Position numbers and translations under genes: made by a program. A stretch of DNA of 64,000 nt from Myxocyprinus asiaticus (Eukaryota; Chordata; Actinopteri; Cypriniformes; Catostomidae): positions 33,568,735-33,632,734 of the forward strand of contig NC_059368.1 in NCBI RefSeq assembly GCF_019703515.2. The letters run 5' to 3'. A model generated the notes under the pieces. The model was given only the letters and a program-made list of their open reading frames with translations. It searched no databases and was not told where the DNA came from. Below are positions 10,718-22,150 of this stretch, piece after piece (the stretch's first letter is position 1; each line of letters opens with the position of its first letter).

Positions 10718-12230
10718 GATTCCTGGAGAGATGGACAAATTACTCGTTGGAGTACCTCCTGTTTCCAGTCTTGCCTCAACCCCCCTGAACCCATCTCTCT
10801 CCCTCCGGTATGTACCACGACTATCCTCCCAGAAAAGAATATGTCGACCCTGCCACAATGTTATTCGGATCTCCGGGAGGCATTCAGTAAAGCTAAATCT
10901 ACCCAACTTCCTCCTCACCGTTCCTGGTGACTGTGCTATTGACCTTTCGCCAGGCTCCTCTCTTCCACGTGGATGAATTTACCCCTTATCTGAGCCAGAG
11001 ACTAAAGCTATGGAAGAATACATAGCAGAATCCCTAGAAAGGGGTTTCATTCGACCCTCCACCTCTCCAACTTCGGCAGCTTTCTTCTTCATAGGAAAGA
11101 AGGATGGAGGTCTTCGTCCATGCATTGACTATCGAGGCCTGAACTCTGTCACCATCAAGTATCACTACCCTTCCTCTGGTACCACCTGCGCTAGAGCAGT
11201 TAAGAAACGCCAAAATCTACACTAAGCTGCATCTTCGTAATGCCTAAGATTTGATCCGCATCCTGGAGGGGGGTGAATGGAAAACAACCTTCTCTACACA
11301 CACTAGCCACTATGAATATCAGGTAATGCCTTTCTGTCTTTCCAGTAGTCCTTCTGTCTTCCAAGCCTTCATGAATTTCATTTTCCTTGACATTATTGGC
11401 AAGTGGGTTCTAGTCTACATCGATGACATCCTTATATTCTCGTCTTCCCTCAATGAACACGTTCAACATGTCAGAGTGGTACTCAACCATCTTATTCAAC
11501 ATCAGCTTTACGCCAAGATGGTGAAATGTGAGTTCCACCAGTCTACCATCTCCTTCCTGGGGTATATCATCTCCCCTGAGGGGGTTGCCATGGACTCTTC
11601 CAAAGTACAAGCGGTACTGCAGTGGCCCTTACCGGTGTCTATTAAAAGGAACTACAATGCTTTCTCGGCTTTGCCAACTTCTACCAATGTTTCATTCGAG
11701 GTTTCAGCTCTGTAGCTGCCCCACTCACCTCTCTGCTCTGTGGTAAAGCCCAAAAATTAAACTGGACACCTTCCGCCCATCAAGCCTTTGATGATCTCAA
11801 GCGTTGCTTCACTACTGCCCATATTCTCCATCATTCTGATCTCTCTCGACCCTTCGTGCTAGAAGTAGATGCTTCTGACTTTGGAGTAGGTACAGTACTC
11901 TCCCAGCGACAAGGATCTCCCACTAAACTCCATCCCTGTGCATTCTACTAATGCAAGTTATCTTCAGCCGAGAGAAACTACAATGTCGGCAATCAAGAAC
12001 TCTTGGCCATGAAAACAGCTTTCGAGGAGTGGAGATACTGGCTAGAGGGAGCTCGCCATCCATTTCTGGTGATTACGGATCATCGTAAACTAGAATATAT
12101 TAAATCGGCCAAGCACCTAAATTCTCGTCAAGCCCGAAGTCAACTCGAATCTGGAGAAGAAGAGAGACAATCACCTTTCGACCTGGGTCTAAGAACACCA
12201 AGGCTGATGCTCTGTCCCGCATTTATGATT
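10618..12230 (+). pseudogene. Gypsy reverse transcriptase and RNase H
   Basis: RT blocks: [19 protein letters not shown] (11013-), [20 protein letters not shown] (11085-11144), then after a frame break near 11170-11240 [17 protein letters not shown], and the active-site YIDDILIF (11416-11439, both catalytic Asp kept). [13 protein letters not shown] follows. RNase H from about 11755: [19 protein letters not shown] (catalytic DAS), [17 protein letters not shown] and [13 protein letters not shown]. Several stops, for example at 11714, and shifts occur. The polymerase motif is intact, but the chain is not continuous. Confidence 0.9.
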
Positions 12231-12250
12231 CCTCCAGTGACAACAACCCT

Positions 12251-13426
12251 GTGACTTCCATCATCCCACCTACTCTCATTGTTGCTCCTGTACAGTGGGA
12301 TATCATGGCTGATATTACCCAAGCTCAGAACCAAGAACCCACTCCCGCTAGCTGCCCTCCTGACAAAGTCTTTGTCCCCAGTTCCTTACGGAACAGGGTT
12401 CTTCAGTGGGTTCATGACTCGACCTGCTCGGGACATCCAGGTGCTCAAGCTACATGCAGGTTAGTGCAAAACCGGTTTTGGTGGGAAAACCTAGCCACTG
12501 AAGTAGCTGACTATATTAAAAACTGCAATGTGTGTGCCATTACTAAACCTCTTCAACAGCTTCTGTCTGGTCTCCATCAGCCTCTTCCTGCCCCTCGACG
12601 TCCTTGGTCCCATATCGCAGTGGACTTCGTCATGGACCTACCCAACTCGCAGGGTTTCACTACCATCCTAACTGTGGTGGATCGATTCTCTAAAGCCTGT
12701 AGATTCATCCCTCTGCCCAAACTTCCTTCATCCATGGAATGTGCAGAGAGCCTGTTTCATTACATCTTCCGCCTTTATGGCCTTCCTGAGGCCATTGTCT
12801 CCGACCGTGGTCCCCAGTTCACCTCCCCAGTCTGGTCCGCATTCTTCAAATTACTCAACGTCAAAGTGAGTCTAACTTCTGGTTATCACCCTCAAACTAA
12901 TGGTCAAGTCGAACGGCTAAACCAGGACCTGGGTAAATTCCTCCGAGCCTACTGTCAATTCAACCAACACAACTGGAACCGTTTCTTACCCTGGGCTGAA
13001 TATGCTCAGAGATCTCCGTTCAAACCTGCCACCGGAACCACATCATTCAAATGCATCTTAGGGTTTCAACCACGACTCTTTCCCTGGTCCGGGGAACCTT
13101 CCGATGTTCCCGCTGTCGACGAATGGATGCAATGCAGCGAGGCTATCTGGGACCAAGCTCATGTCCACCTACTACATGCCATTCGTTGACAAAGTGAACG
13201 AGCCAATCTCCATCGCCGCCCAGGTCCCAACCATGCTCCAGGACAATGGGTTTGACTATCAACCCGAGATCTTCGTCTACAACTCCCGTGCAAGAAACTA
13301 AGTCCCAGGTATGTTGGCCCTTTCAAAATTATCCGTCAATCTAACCCTGTATTATTTAAACTTCAGCACCCTGCTAACTACCATATTTCCCCTACATTTC
13401 ATGTGTCCCTGCTCAAACCTGTGGCA
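12251..13426 (+). pseudogene. Gypsy integrase with C-terminal tail
   Basis: This is the best-preserved frame, open to 13189. An HHCC zinc region is present (H-x3-H in [11 protein letters not shown] is degenerate, followed by CNVCAITKP). The rve catalytic core follows: VDFVMDLP (first Asp), [11 protein letters not shown] (second Asp) and [13 protein letters not shown] (Glu). All three catalytic residues are visible. After 13189 a frame change leads into GPFKI..NPV.FKL..P and HVSLLKP-like residues of a chromodomain-adjacent tail, cut at 13426. It would insert element cDNA into chromatin. Confidence 0.9.
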
Positions 13427-14107
13427 AATTGCTATATCAATTCATGAGAATTTAAAACTTGTAGTTAAACTTGATTTTTTTAAACTTGGCTATGAAAATG
13501 TCAAGTTGGCTTTAAATGCTTATTTTTATCAACTTACATGACTTAACTATTTAAGTTTACTGGACTTGACTTAATAGATTTCTAGAACTTTTGTCAAAGT
13601 TATCTGGGACTAGCTTTAGATTAAATGAACACTGGGTAATTGGAAAACTCACCATTTTTATTCACAGAAATTCAGTTTAAGATGAGAGAACTATTGGTTC
13701 CATATTGGAATTTTCACAAAACACGCTCTCCCATGTAAATGTAACACATAACTTACATACAAATACACTGACACTGTGTTATGTCAAAAGCTATTGTAAT
13801 TATATTTCTTCGATGCTAAAAAAGTGCACAAGTAATACATGAGAAACAAAGGATTATTCCGGATTCAATTAAAGTAATTTGACAGCATTTAAGGCATAAT
13901 GATGATTTAAAAAAAAAAAAAAAAGTTTCATAAGTTTAGCTTACCATTAATTGAATCCAGAACATTACTTTAAATGTAAACTAGAGACATTTTAACATTT
14001 TAAAAGGGTACAGGGAAGGAGAATAGGCAGTGCTGGAAAACGAAAACAGATAACAGTTTAGGTCTAATGCAAAACCTCTTTAAATTCCCCAGGACTACAA
14101 GGAAACA
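13427..14107. other. Intervening AT-rich sequence
   Basis: No gene. An A-tract lies at about 13909-13924. Around 13855-13975 'ATTCCGGATTCAATTAAAGTAA' faces 'ATTAATTGAATCCAGAACATTAC', a short inverted pair typical of a decayed dispersed repeat. Confidence 0.5.
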
Positions 14108-14515
14108 GTAACAATTGGCTGCTGGCAATGACGAAGACGATGAAATGAAGAACCCAAGTGCAAATGAATTAATAAACGTGAAAACCAAAAACCTTAACTA
14201 TAAATGTGAAACATAAACATGAACTTGACTTGACATGAACTTGACATAGCATGACACGTTACCAAACACACATAATACTTGACAAAGGACAATGGACCAC
14301 ATGAGGGCTTAAAATACATGGACATGGGAGAACATAGCCAATGAACAAACAGAACTCTAAAGAAGATAATCAAACAATGAACCAATGAAAACAAGACACA
14401 TGAACATGGAGGGAAAACAGGACATCACATGACTAGGGACACGTGACATGAAACATGAACTAAACTTTTCAAAATAAAAGACATGAAATACATGAAAACA
14501 CATGTAGGGCTTTAC
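14108..14515 (-). repeat. Minus-strand LTR, same broad family as the 42.3 kb LTR
   Basis: Read on the minus strand, it contains 'TGCACTTGGGTTCTTCATTTCATC', 'TCAAGTCAAGTTCATG', 'CATGTATTTTAAGCCCTCATGTGGTCC' and 'GTGTCTTGTTTTCATTGGTTCA'. These blocks are in the same order in the LTR at 42301-42816 (TATTTAAGCCC TATA-type box, then ACTGCACTTGGGTTCT near the 3' end). It ends in CAATTGTTACTG, where the other LTRs have GTTACA. No internal region is attached, so it is probably a solo LTR. Boundaries are approximate. Confidence 0.65.
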
Positions 14516-14674
14516 TGGTTGTTTAGATCAGTGTTACTATCAGAAATAATTGGTAATTATTTCTTTAGTTATTAATTAATATTTAAATTAAATAATAGAA
14601 TCTAACTCATTAAAACCTCATATGGGGCTCCAGTAAATGTAGTGTGCTACATTTAGGAGCGGGTTTGGTTATTA

Positions 14675-14920
14675 GCAATAATTAATAATTATCAAAGATA
14701 ATTATTAATTATTAAAATCAACAGAACATTGATTTGAATCAATGTTAGCTTTTTTTAATCCTTTAAATCAACAATTATCAAAGATAATCATTAATTGTTA
14801 ACATCAATGAAACATTGATTAAAATTAACACTAGCTTATTTATCCTTCAAATTCAACAATCATCAAGATAATAATCAATTATCAAAAATCAATAGAATAT
14901 TAATAAGGATTAATATTGCT
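14675..14920 (+). repeat. Three AT-rich tandem units of about 80 bp
   Basis: Each unit has an 'AATTATCAAAGATAATNATTAATT' dyad, then 'ATCAAYRAAACATTGAT', then a 'TTAGCTTNTTTATCCTTYAA' end. The units start near 14675, 14768 and 14849 and diverge progressively. The third merges into GGGGCACCACCCTGG. Confidence 0.7.
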
Positions 14921-15254
14921 GGGGCACCACCCTGGAATCAGGGACTAATAACCAGATAGTATAACAATCTCAATATTAGATTGTTCTCTTAGGAAAATCG
15001 ACATCCAAATATCGATTTTCGAAAAGAAACAATGAATGAAGGCTTGAATCTGAGCACTGACATCCCGTCAGCATTGGACACAGGTGTATGCAAAACAAAC
15101 CAAAACACTTCTCTTTGAAATATAACAAAGTTCATTTATGCAGTAATATCAATTAATAATTAATACAATGCAGTCAATAAACTTCCGACTTACAACTACA
15201 AACTAAACAGTGATATGATTAGATATGGTAACCAAAATAATCCTATAACACGAG

Positions 15255-15291
15255 GGTGTGTGTGTGTGAGAGAGAGAGTGTGTGTGTGTGT
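15255..15291 (+). repeat. TG/AG microsatellite
   Basis: Alternating GTGTGTG and AGAGAGAG runs just before the CpG-rich half of the LTR-like unit. Confidence 0.8.
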
Positions 15292-15519
15292 GAAAGGAGG
15301 GACGCGCACAAAATGGCGGCCGTGACTCTCGTGGAGAGAATGTCACGCGAGATTTCTGGCCAGAGAATATGGCCGCGAATGTGGACGGAGAAAAACCAGT
15401 CAATGGCGTCTGCCAGTTTACCGCGTGTATCCGCTTGTTCGATAGCTTAGGGACAAAGCTGAGCTTTATCACGAAGCTATCTACTAGCCAAAAATGTGTG
15501 CGAGAATATTTGTGAGGGG

Positions 15520-15521
<2 letters not shown>

Positions 15522-15584
<63 letters not shown>
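15522..15584 (+). repeat. (GT)n microsatellite
   Basis: Pure GT run of about 31 units inside the candidate LTR-like unit. Confidence 0.98.
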
Positions 15585-15585
<1 letters not shown>

Positions 15586-16639
15586 TTAGTACGAGAGAGA
15601 GGGAGAATAAAGTGACGGCCCCAAAGCCGATTTCGCGATCGTGGGAGAGAAAGCAGCTGTTAGTTTATCACTCGGAGACGTGGTGGATGGCTTGTAAACC
15701 GTCCCGTGGTCTTTGATTCTTTAATGGATAAACTCAGTGTGCCGGTCTCACCCATGATGGTGGAAATGCACAACAGTCCAATGTGGTTGGACTACAATAC
15801 AGCAGATCTCATTCGTGATAAGTCATTACAGTAATACCTTGAGTATTATTATTAGCAATGAGTGGACTCGGCGGTCCGTAAACTGTACAAGCAATAACCT
15901 TGGTACACAAGAATAACACACTATAATATTCTATCTCTGCCCAGACGTAAACCTCTTACTTGAATCGCATGAGGATGCAGCTAGAATGTGTGTTCATCCG
16001 TCCTTTAACTCCGACTCGGTTCCTCGAGGCTCGGGTGATGATGGGAGGCCGTTTCCTCTCTCTGTCAGCGGGCGGTACGGCTGCTGATTCTCGGTGGGCT
16101 GGCAGAGAAATCAGCGACGTCAACTTGATTGAAGATGGAAGAAAGATCTTTTCTCTCTTCATTTCTGCAGGCAAACTGATGAAGATGTGGATTGCTCAGC
16201 GGTCTCCTTCGGATCCGTTAGAGTGTTCGGTGGAACACAGAGTAATCTCAACTCGTCCAGCGAGATGGAGATTGTATGGCCACAGTTTCAAGTCGGATGT
16301 GCCACGAGGCTACACCTGAGAGCAGCGATGAGCTGCGTCTACACACGGCGAGCAAAGTTGCTGGAAGCAAATCCCGGAAGCATCTCAGAGTTATTTCTAC
16401 TCCCAATGACATCATGGTTGAGGGCTGTTCTGTTGTGTGCCTCATCCAATAGGAGTTGAGAGTTTGAGTTGAGAGTTTGATTCTTTAGTGAGCAAGCCTT
16501 CATGGGATTTGAAGTCTGTTTTGGACTCCCTTTGTTTGATTTTGATTCAGTAAGATTTATGACTTTGTATGTGGTCAGGCTTTTACGACTGTTAGGCCTG
16601 CCTTTGTCTTCTATCTGAGTACATGAGTCCCAACACACA

Positions 16640-17690
16640 CGTTAAACATTACAGAAACATGTTGCCTGTCAAAATATTAACTAGTCCTAAACATTCAAAA
16701 AGTGTCCAACAGCACAAAATGGTTTCTTGGTCACAAATATCTGAAATGCCGAACTTGTACAATTTTTGCAAACATGAGGTAAGTGCATGTTTTAATGTAA
16801 AAAAAACAGGAGATCTCCAATGGCACAAGATCAAGAAAACAAACATTATTAGGTTGCATGTCACCAAACTCGCTGGTTTAATGAAATGAAAGGCTTGCAG
16901 TCAAGTTAGGTAGTGCAGTTTGTGTTAATTTCCAAAAAGTAGAAGTTCTCCATTGGTACAAAAGTAAGTATGGCTTTCTTGTCATCAACATCTTGAAAAA
17001 TTAAGCAGACTTTGTAAACAATTTCCACACAATCTTGTGTGTGCATGTAAATGTTCCAAATAAGTACAAGCCTGCTTTCGGCACAAAAGTACCCAGAGAA
17101 AAATGGACATTTACATTCCTATCAAGTAGCCTAACTTGTTCTTCAGAGAGTGGACTCTTCCAGTGCAAGTATCTGACACAACTCCCACAAAAAGTGGCTG
17201 AATCATTTCAAACATGAAATGTAATTCCTTTGATTAGTCCAGATTTAGAGTGTCAGGTCCCCATAAAAGGGAATTACCACATCTTCCTCATTGGCCAGGG
17301 CGCCATGATTGTAGAATGCTGGGAGAGGTTCCTTCACATCACAATCACCAAATGATGGCATCCTCTTCATGATCACTGGGCTTTCAAAAAGTACATAAAA
17401 CAAGGTGCTTGAGATTTAGTAGGAATTATACACACATACTTATTCCCTAGACCCAGAGAGTTCTTATCTAAAATTTTCCCTCATCTTGCTTGACATGTTT
17501 CAGCACACCTTACAGATGGTCATTAATTTGTATGTACTGTTCCACATATATATTATGGCAAGACCTGCAATGCTGCTGCCCTCTTCCTTTGGTTTGTTGG
17601 CTGCAAAAAAATAAGATGGTTATAAGAGTATGTGTAAATTCATGCTAGGTGGTGAATCATACCTGGAAAAGGTAATCCAATGCATCTAGA
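16640..17690. other. Intervening sequence with degenerate repeats
   Basis: No gene. Between about 16690 and 17080 there are loosely repeated segments of about 120 bp sharing 'CAAAAAGT...CCAAYGGYACAAAA...TTCTTGTCA'. They may be an old tandem array. The frames at 16623-16889 and 16649-16867 overlap on opposite strands and are not supported. Confidence 0.35.
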
Positions 17691-18311
17691 GGAAGGGTTA
17701 ATCTAAAAAATTATAATTCTCTCATCACTTACCCTTATGGCCTCTCAATATCATACGATTTAATCTCTTCAGCAGAACACATAGATATTTTGAAGGATCG
17801 TATGATGTGCGTTTGTCCATACAATGCAAGTCAATGGGGTCCAAACATGTCAAGCTGCAAAAAGGACATAAATGCAGCATAAAAGTCATCCAAATACGAC
17901 TTCAGTGGTTTCATCTATGTCTTCTGAAGAGATACGGTAATTTTTGGGTGAGAAACAGACCAAAATGTAATGCCTTTATCACCATAAATCTTAACATCTT
18001 CGGTATCCTTGGCGTGATCATGATTTGAAGCTCGATTACACTTCCTCAAGCTTGAAGCACATGCAGAGCACTGTACATTCTTCAGAAAACATGGATTAAA
18101 CCATTAGAGTCATATGGATTACCTTTATGCTGCTGCCTTGACAGTATATCATTTTTGGAGCTTGAAAATTTGACCCCATTGACTTACTGCATGGAAAAAC
18201 AAATATATCTCCTCAAATTGTATGTGTTTAGCAGAAGAAAGACATTCATATGAGTTTGAGATGGAAGAGTGAGTAAATGAGAGAATTATCATTTTTGAGT
18301 GTATTATTCCT
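17691..18311. mobile_element. Palindromic TTAA element, copy B
   Basis: The left end GGAAGGGTTAATC is a decayed version of GGAATAGTTCACCC. The right end GTATTATTCCT reaches 18311, followed by TTAA (18312-18315). The arms mirror each other: 'AATTCTCTCATCACTTACCC' against 'GAGTGAGTAAATGAGAGAATT', and 'TGCAAGTCAATGGGGTCCAAA' against 'TTTGACCCCATTGACTTACTGCA'. The loop is near 17990-18040. No coding. Confidence 0.8.
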
Positions 18312-18315
18312 TTAA

Positions 18316-19089
18316 AGGAATAGTTAACCCAAAAATTCTGTCATTATTTAGCCCTCTTGTCATCCCAAACTAGTATGACATACTTTTTTCCGTCGAAAAC
18401 AAAAGGAAAAATTAATTCAAAATCTTCACATGACTTTCACCATATGCTAAAAGTAAATGGTGATTCTGAGCAGTTAAGCTCCATGGAGGACAAAAAACTC
18501 CACATACAGTTAGAATAGTAGATATGATTAAAGCACTATATTCCAAATCTTCTGAAGACATACAATCACTTTGTATGATGAACAGACATCATTCGGTATT
18601 CATTCTTAGATTAAATCTGATCAACTCCTATAGACAGTGGCCAAATTAAATATGGCAACATGTCAACAACATCAAACCTCAACATGTCATGATGTTTTGT
18701 CACAAGACACCTACAGTGAGGTTTGATGTAACTGACATGTTGCCATATTTGTGCATGTCATGAATGTTATGCTGAAAAGCTTTCTTTAGTTTGTTTAATT
18801 AAAAGTCATACCTTTGAGTTGAAGTCCCACTGTTCCTGTGTCCTCCTTTCCCACCCTATGTCGAATTTGTTACAGTGATCGAATGCTTTTGGAAGACTCT
18901 GAATATTACGCACAAACAACTTTTGTGATTTTTAAAGTAATTTTATCAACTACCATTGTATGGAAATAACCAGTCACAACATTCATTAAACTATATCCTT
19001 TTGTGTTCTGTAGAAGTTAGTCTTATGGGTTTGAAACAACATCAGGGTGAGTAAATGATGATTTTTATTGTATATGTATTATTTATTCT
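18316..19089. mobile_element. Palindromic TTAA element, copy C
   Basis: Begins AGGAATAGTTAACCC directly after the TTAA that ends copy B, and ends TATTTATTCT at 19089 before TTAA (19090-19093). The outer arms hold CATTATTTAGCCCTCTTGTC against CATCAGGGTGAGTAAATGATG. The inner arms hold ATGGCAACATGTC and CATCAAACCTCA against TGAGGTTTGATG and GACATGTTGCCAT, around about 18700. It is 774 bp, non-coding, and flanked by TTAA on both sides. Confidence 0.82.
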
Positions 19090-19393
19090 TTAAATACCTT
19101 TGAGGAGGTCTGAACAGAATATGATGCTGAGTTAAATGTTTCTTCAGAGACAGTTCAGTCCTGAACGAGCATAAACAAACTATATAGATGCATGAGAGTG
19201 AACAGTAACTTGCCTGATTGCAGTGTTTCAGCTTGATGAATTAATTAGGGTGTGCTGGTTGAATGAGGAATAAATGACAAAATTTTCTGTACCACCTCTT
19301 TGAAACTATGGAGGACGAGGACTGCCGTTATTAAAAATAAATAAATATATATAATATATTTGCAAATAAATGATAAAGTGTACGTATAAATAC

Positions 19394-19964
19394 TTAAAGG
19401 TTCATGAATTGGAAAATCAAACTTGCCATGATATCTTGACATATACGAGTTCATAGCACTATAAAAACATACTGTAAATTTCAGAACCGAAAAATTCTTC
19501 ATTAGTCCAAAAAAAGGCTTTATTGAAACCAAGGTGCCAAAATGGCTTGTTCTCTACTTCCTCCTCACTAATATGTCATAGTGAGGTATTACATCAGCAT
19601 AGGCCAGCCTCTGCATAAACAGATCAACGCCTACTTTATCGTCGACACTGCTTAGGCCCTCCCACCGTTCTTTCGGTTAGAGCGGTGAGACTATTTTTGG
19701 AGCAACAGGAGATGTCACGATGGCCATGAAGATGCCAAGACGTTGTGCAGTGCCAGGTTGTGGGAAACTAGATTTCTTGCATTTGCTTCGCAAGGATCCC
19801 AACATTAAGAAAGAGTGGCTGAAAAATGGAGCATTTGAATCAGAATATGACCAATTATTCCTAAATTATGACTACTTTTAATGAAAAAAATCACACTAAC
19901 ATTATAAGTGGACCTCAAGGAACATTATAAAATAAAATAAAAATCCAATTCATGACACCTTTAA
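19394..19964 (+). mobile_element. TTAA-flanked element with THAP-like ORF
   Basis: TTAA at 19394-19397 is followed by AGGTTCATGAATTGGA. The other end reads TCCAATTCATGACACCT and then TTAA (19961-19964). The terminal inverted repeats are about 16 bp with one gap. TTAA targets, AGG...CCT ends and a THAP domain together are the hallmark of the Kolobok superfamily of DNA transposons. No full transposase is present, so it would be non-autonomous. Confidence 0.7.
19720..19881 (+). CDS. Short THAP-like zinc-finger protein (fragment)
   Basis: The 53-residue frame starts MAMKMPRRCAVPGCGK and contains KKEWLKNGAF, then stops at 19879-19881. The early C-x4-C pair, and a Trp in a KxEW context at about residue 33, fit the first half of a THAP domain (zinc-coordinating DNA-binding fold, C2CH). 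The second C-x2-H pair is missing, so the finger cannot be complete as read. It sits inside a TTAA-flanked element and is more likely a transposase relic than a host gene. The ATG has good spacing from a CpG-rich leader. The frame is too short to judge on length alone. Confidence 0.5.
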   Translation: MAMKMPRRCAVPGCGKLDFLHLLRKDPNIKKEWLKNGAFESEYDQLFLNYDYF

Positions 19965-19979
19965 ACAAATGTTAAAATC

Positions 19980-20235
19980 TTACATATATAAGTATTTATA
20001 CATTTATTTTCTTATTTATATATAATTGTATTAATTTATTTCCACATTAATTTATTTCCACATTAATTTATTTCCACATTTATTTATGCCCTTATTTATT
20101 TCTACATTTATTTATTTTTACATATATTTATTTCTTCATGAATTTATTTCTTCACGTATATATTTCCATATTGTTTTATTTCCATATTTATATATTTCCA
20201 CATTTATTTATTTCCACATGTATTATTTCTACATT
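19980..20235 (+). repeat. AT-rich minisatellite, TTTATTTCCACA-type
   Basis: Degenerate 14-18 bp units based on 'ATTTATTTCCACATTA' repeat about fourteen times, with TTCTTCAT and TTTCCATAT variants. Confidence 0.85.
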
Positions 20236-20339
20236 TCTGTGTCTGTATGGTAATGAGTGGGGCGTGCTTTATAATAGGGTTCAAAACAGTGTTACTATGA
20301 ATGCAAATTTTAATACAGTGAAAAATACACTCCATTAGC

Positions 20340-20342
<3 letters not shown>

Positions 20343-20411
<69 letters not shown>
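20343..20411 (+). repeat. (AT)n microsatellite
   Basis: Uninterrupted AT run of about 34 units. Confidence 0.98.
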
Positions 20412-20414
<3 letters not shown>

Positions 20415-21679
20415 TCCAACATTCTTTTGAATGTCCATGTACTAAAATAAAATATTTGATGCCATGAGTGTACCTTCATTTACTATTACTATTATTTTTA
20501 ATGGCCATGGAAAATGAAGCAATGTGATAACAATTTTACCTGGTCACAAAATGTAGTTAATTTACCTGATGAACTTTCACCTTTTGCTGACCCTTATCTT
20601 CGCAGAACTAATGTGTGCTTATAAATCACTTGCACCTTTATTAGCAACTGACACATAAATGCTAGCTTTACATGTCATACATTCTGCTTCCCACGGATCT
20701 CAACCTAGACGAAAGCATGGGGATTTTTTGTGCAAATCTTCTGTAAATTTGCACTTTCGTTTGGGCATTGTTTCCACTCAGCTGTCATCTGCTGCTACTG
20801 TCAAGCAACTGTTTAATGCCGAACACAACAGCGCTTCGTGCGTTCGCGGAGAGATTGACAGGCAGGAATTTGGCCAACAGTTGCTGCAAGCCTCTTATAA
20901 TCGACCAATTGGTGTGCGAGAAAGCGGGACTTACAAAGAGGGGTTAACACAATGCAAATATGCACGCACACCCAATGAAGTATTAGACCAGATGCACATC
21001 ATAATGCAACTAAAGCCGAATCCCGGACATTTTCACAAATTTAGAAATCCCAGCCGGACGCTTTTTTAAGGTCCGAAAAAGAGGACATGTCCGGGAAAAA
21101 GAAGACGTATGGTCACCCTACCTCACCATGAAGCACCTTAATAGCACAACCTCTATCAGACACAAACCCTTGAGACACACTTCTATCAGTTATAATTCAA
21201 TCAGATACTTTTCTATCAGACATACTGTACCTTCTTCCATCAGATATTAAGCTGATGTGATCTGATTTCCAGGCCGGATATGGGACTTGGGTGCAGGAAT
21301 GCCATAAGACGCAATGAATCCAGAGGCTGGTTGATCTCATCTTTCACTGAAGATGCTGACAATGTGTTAAGTACCCTCTCATGTGCTATTTTGCCCTTTT
21401 TATCTAATATTCCTCACTTTAAAACTGAAATCTGTAATTTGTTTAGCCACAAGTGTCACCAAATTTATTTACACCAAATAGTCTTCCATTGGTTGTACAA
21501 ACAGATAGTCCCGCCCCAGGCTCGCACCATTGATCAAGCTGATGTTGCTGTATTAGACTGGATGGGCTACTCAAAAAACAAAGTATTGTTTTGAAGGCAC
21601 CACGACCCACAGTTTTACACTTTTAGGTGATCAACCTATTTGCAACTTAAAATCAAACTTAAAGTACACACATCAGCTT
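20412..21679. other. Intervening sequence with a dispersed-repeat end
   Basis: No gene supported. At 21063-21120 the sequence 'GTCCGAAAAAGAGGACATGTCCGGG...GTATGGTCACCCTA' resembles the terminal part of a common vertebrate dispersed repeat read in reverse. From 21140 to 21245 there are repeated 'CTATCAGACAC'-like units. The frames at 20659-21069 and 21280-21594 have no recognised domain. Confidence 0.4.
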
Positions 21680-22150
21680 TTAAAGGAATAGCTCACCCCA
21701 AAATGAACATTCTCTCATCATTTACTCACCCTCATGCCATCCCAGGTGTGTATGACTTTCTTTCTTCTGCAGAAATAATATCTCAGCTCTGCAGATCCAT
21801 GCAATACAAGGGAATGGTGACCAGAACTTTGAGGCACATAAAAGCGGCATAAAAGTAATCCATATGACTCCATTGATTTAATCCACATCTTTTAAACGAT
21901 CCAATCAGGTTTGGGTGAGAACAGACCAAAATATAACTTTTTTTATTATAAATATTGGCATCAGCAGTCTCTAGGCAGATCATGATTTCACGTTCGATTA
22001 CACTTCCTAGCGCCATCAAATGCTTAGTGCATGTGTCAAATGCTAGGATGTGTAATAAAGGTTAGTAATCATGATCTCTGCCTAGAGACTCCAATGGCAA
22101 GATACAGTGAAAAAGGAGTTACATTTTGGTCTGGGAAATATAATATAACT
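21084..22150. mobile_element. Palindromic TTAA element, copy D, right end lost (element proper from 21684)
   Basis: TTAA at 21680-21683 is followed by AGGAATAGCTCACCCC and the shared 'TCATTTACTCACCCTCATGCC' block. 'CAGTCTCTAGGCAGATCATGATT' (about 21963-21985) is mirrored by 'AATCATGATCTCTGCCTAGAGAC' (about 22066-22088), and the loop between them holds 'AATGCTTAGTGCATGTGTCAAATGC'. The right arm fades after about 22150. No coding. The start given here includes the upstream repeat scrap; treat 21684 as the element start. Confidence 0.6.

Larger units (their letters stand above)
8977..13426 (+). mobile_element. Ty3/Gypsy retrotransposon, 3' truncated
   Basis: Order of parts: 5' LTR starting TGTTACACCCGC (8977), gag with zinc knuckle, protease, reverse transcriptase, RNase H, integrase and a chromodomain-type tail. 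This is the standard Gypsy order. Homology stops at about 13426 within the C-terminal tail ('HVSLLKP'-like), and there is no 3' LTR, so a deletion or truncation removed it. Stops and frameshifts in gag, protease-RT and RNase H make it non-functional. Confidence 0.88.
14532..16635. repeat. Candidate long LTR-like unit
   Basis: Begins TGTTACTATCAG and ends ATGAGTCCCAACA, giving TG...CA type ends. The left 400 bases are very AT-rich with three tandem units. The right half is GC-richer with CpG-containing promoter-like sequence (15300-16450). No matching 5-bp duplication is visible at the ends. The open frames within (15256-15450, 15960-16319, 16187-16459) overlap on both strands and show no known domain. 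It could be a solo LTR or an unrelated composite. Confidence 0.3.

Noticed and set aside
14675..14920. CRISPR-like spaced repeats
   Set aside because: Units are contiguous, diverged and AT-rich, in eukaryotic DNA. No repeat-spacer structure anywhere in the window.
15960..16459. Two overlapping 90-119 codon frames in the GC-richer half of the LTR-like unit
   Set aside because: Open on both strands, no domain and no splice or start evidence. Probably a by-product of CpG-rich sequence.
20204..20479. Minus-strand frame over the (AT)n run
   Set aside because: Translation of a dinucleotide microsatellite gives (IY)n. Not coding.
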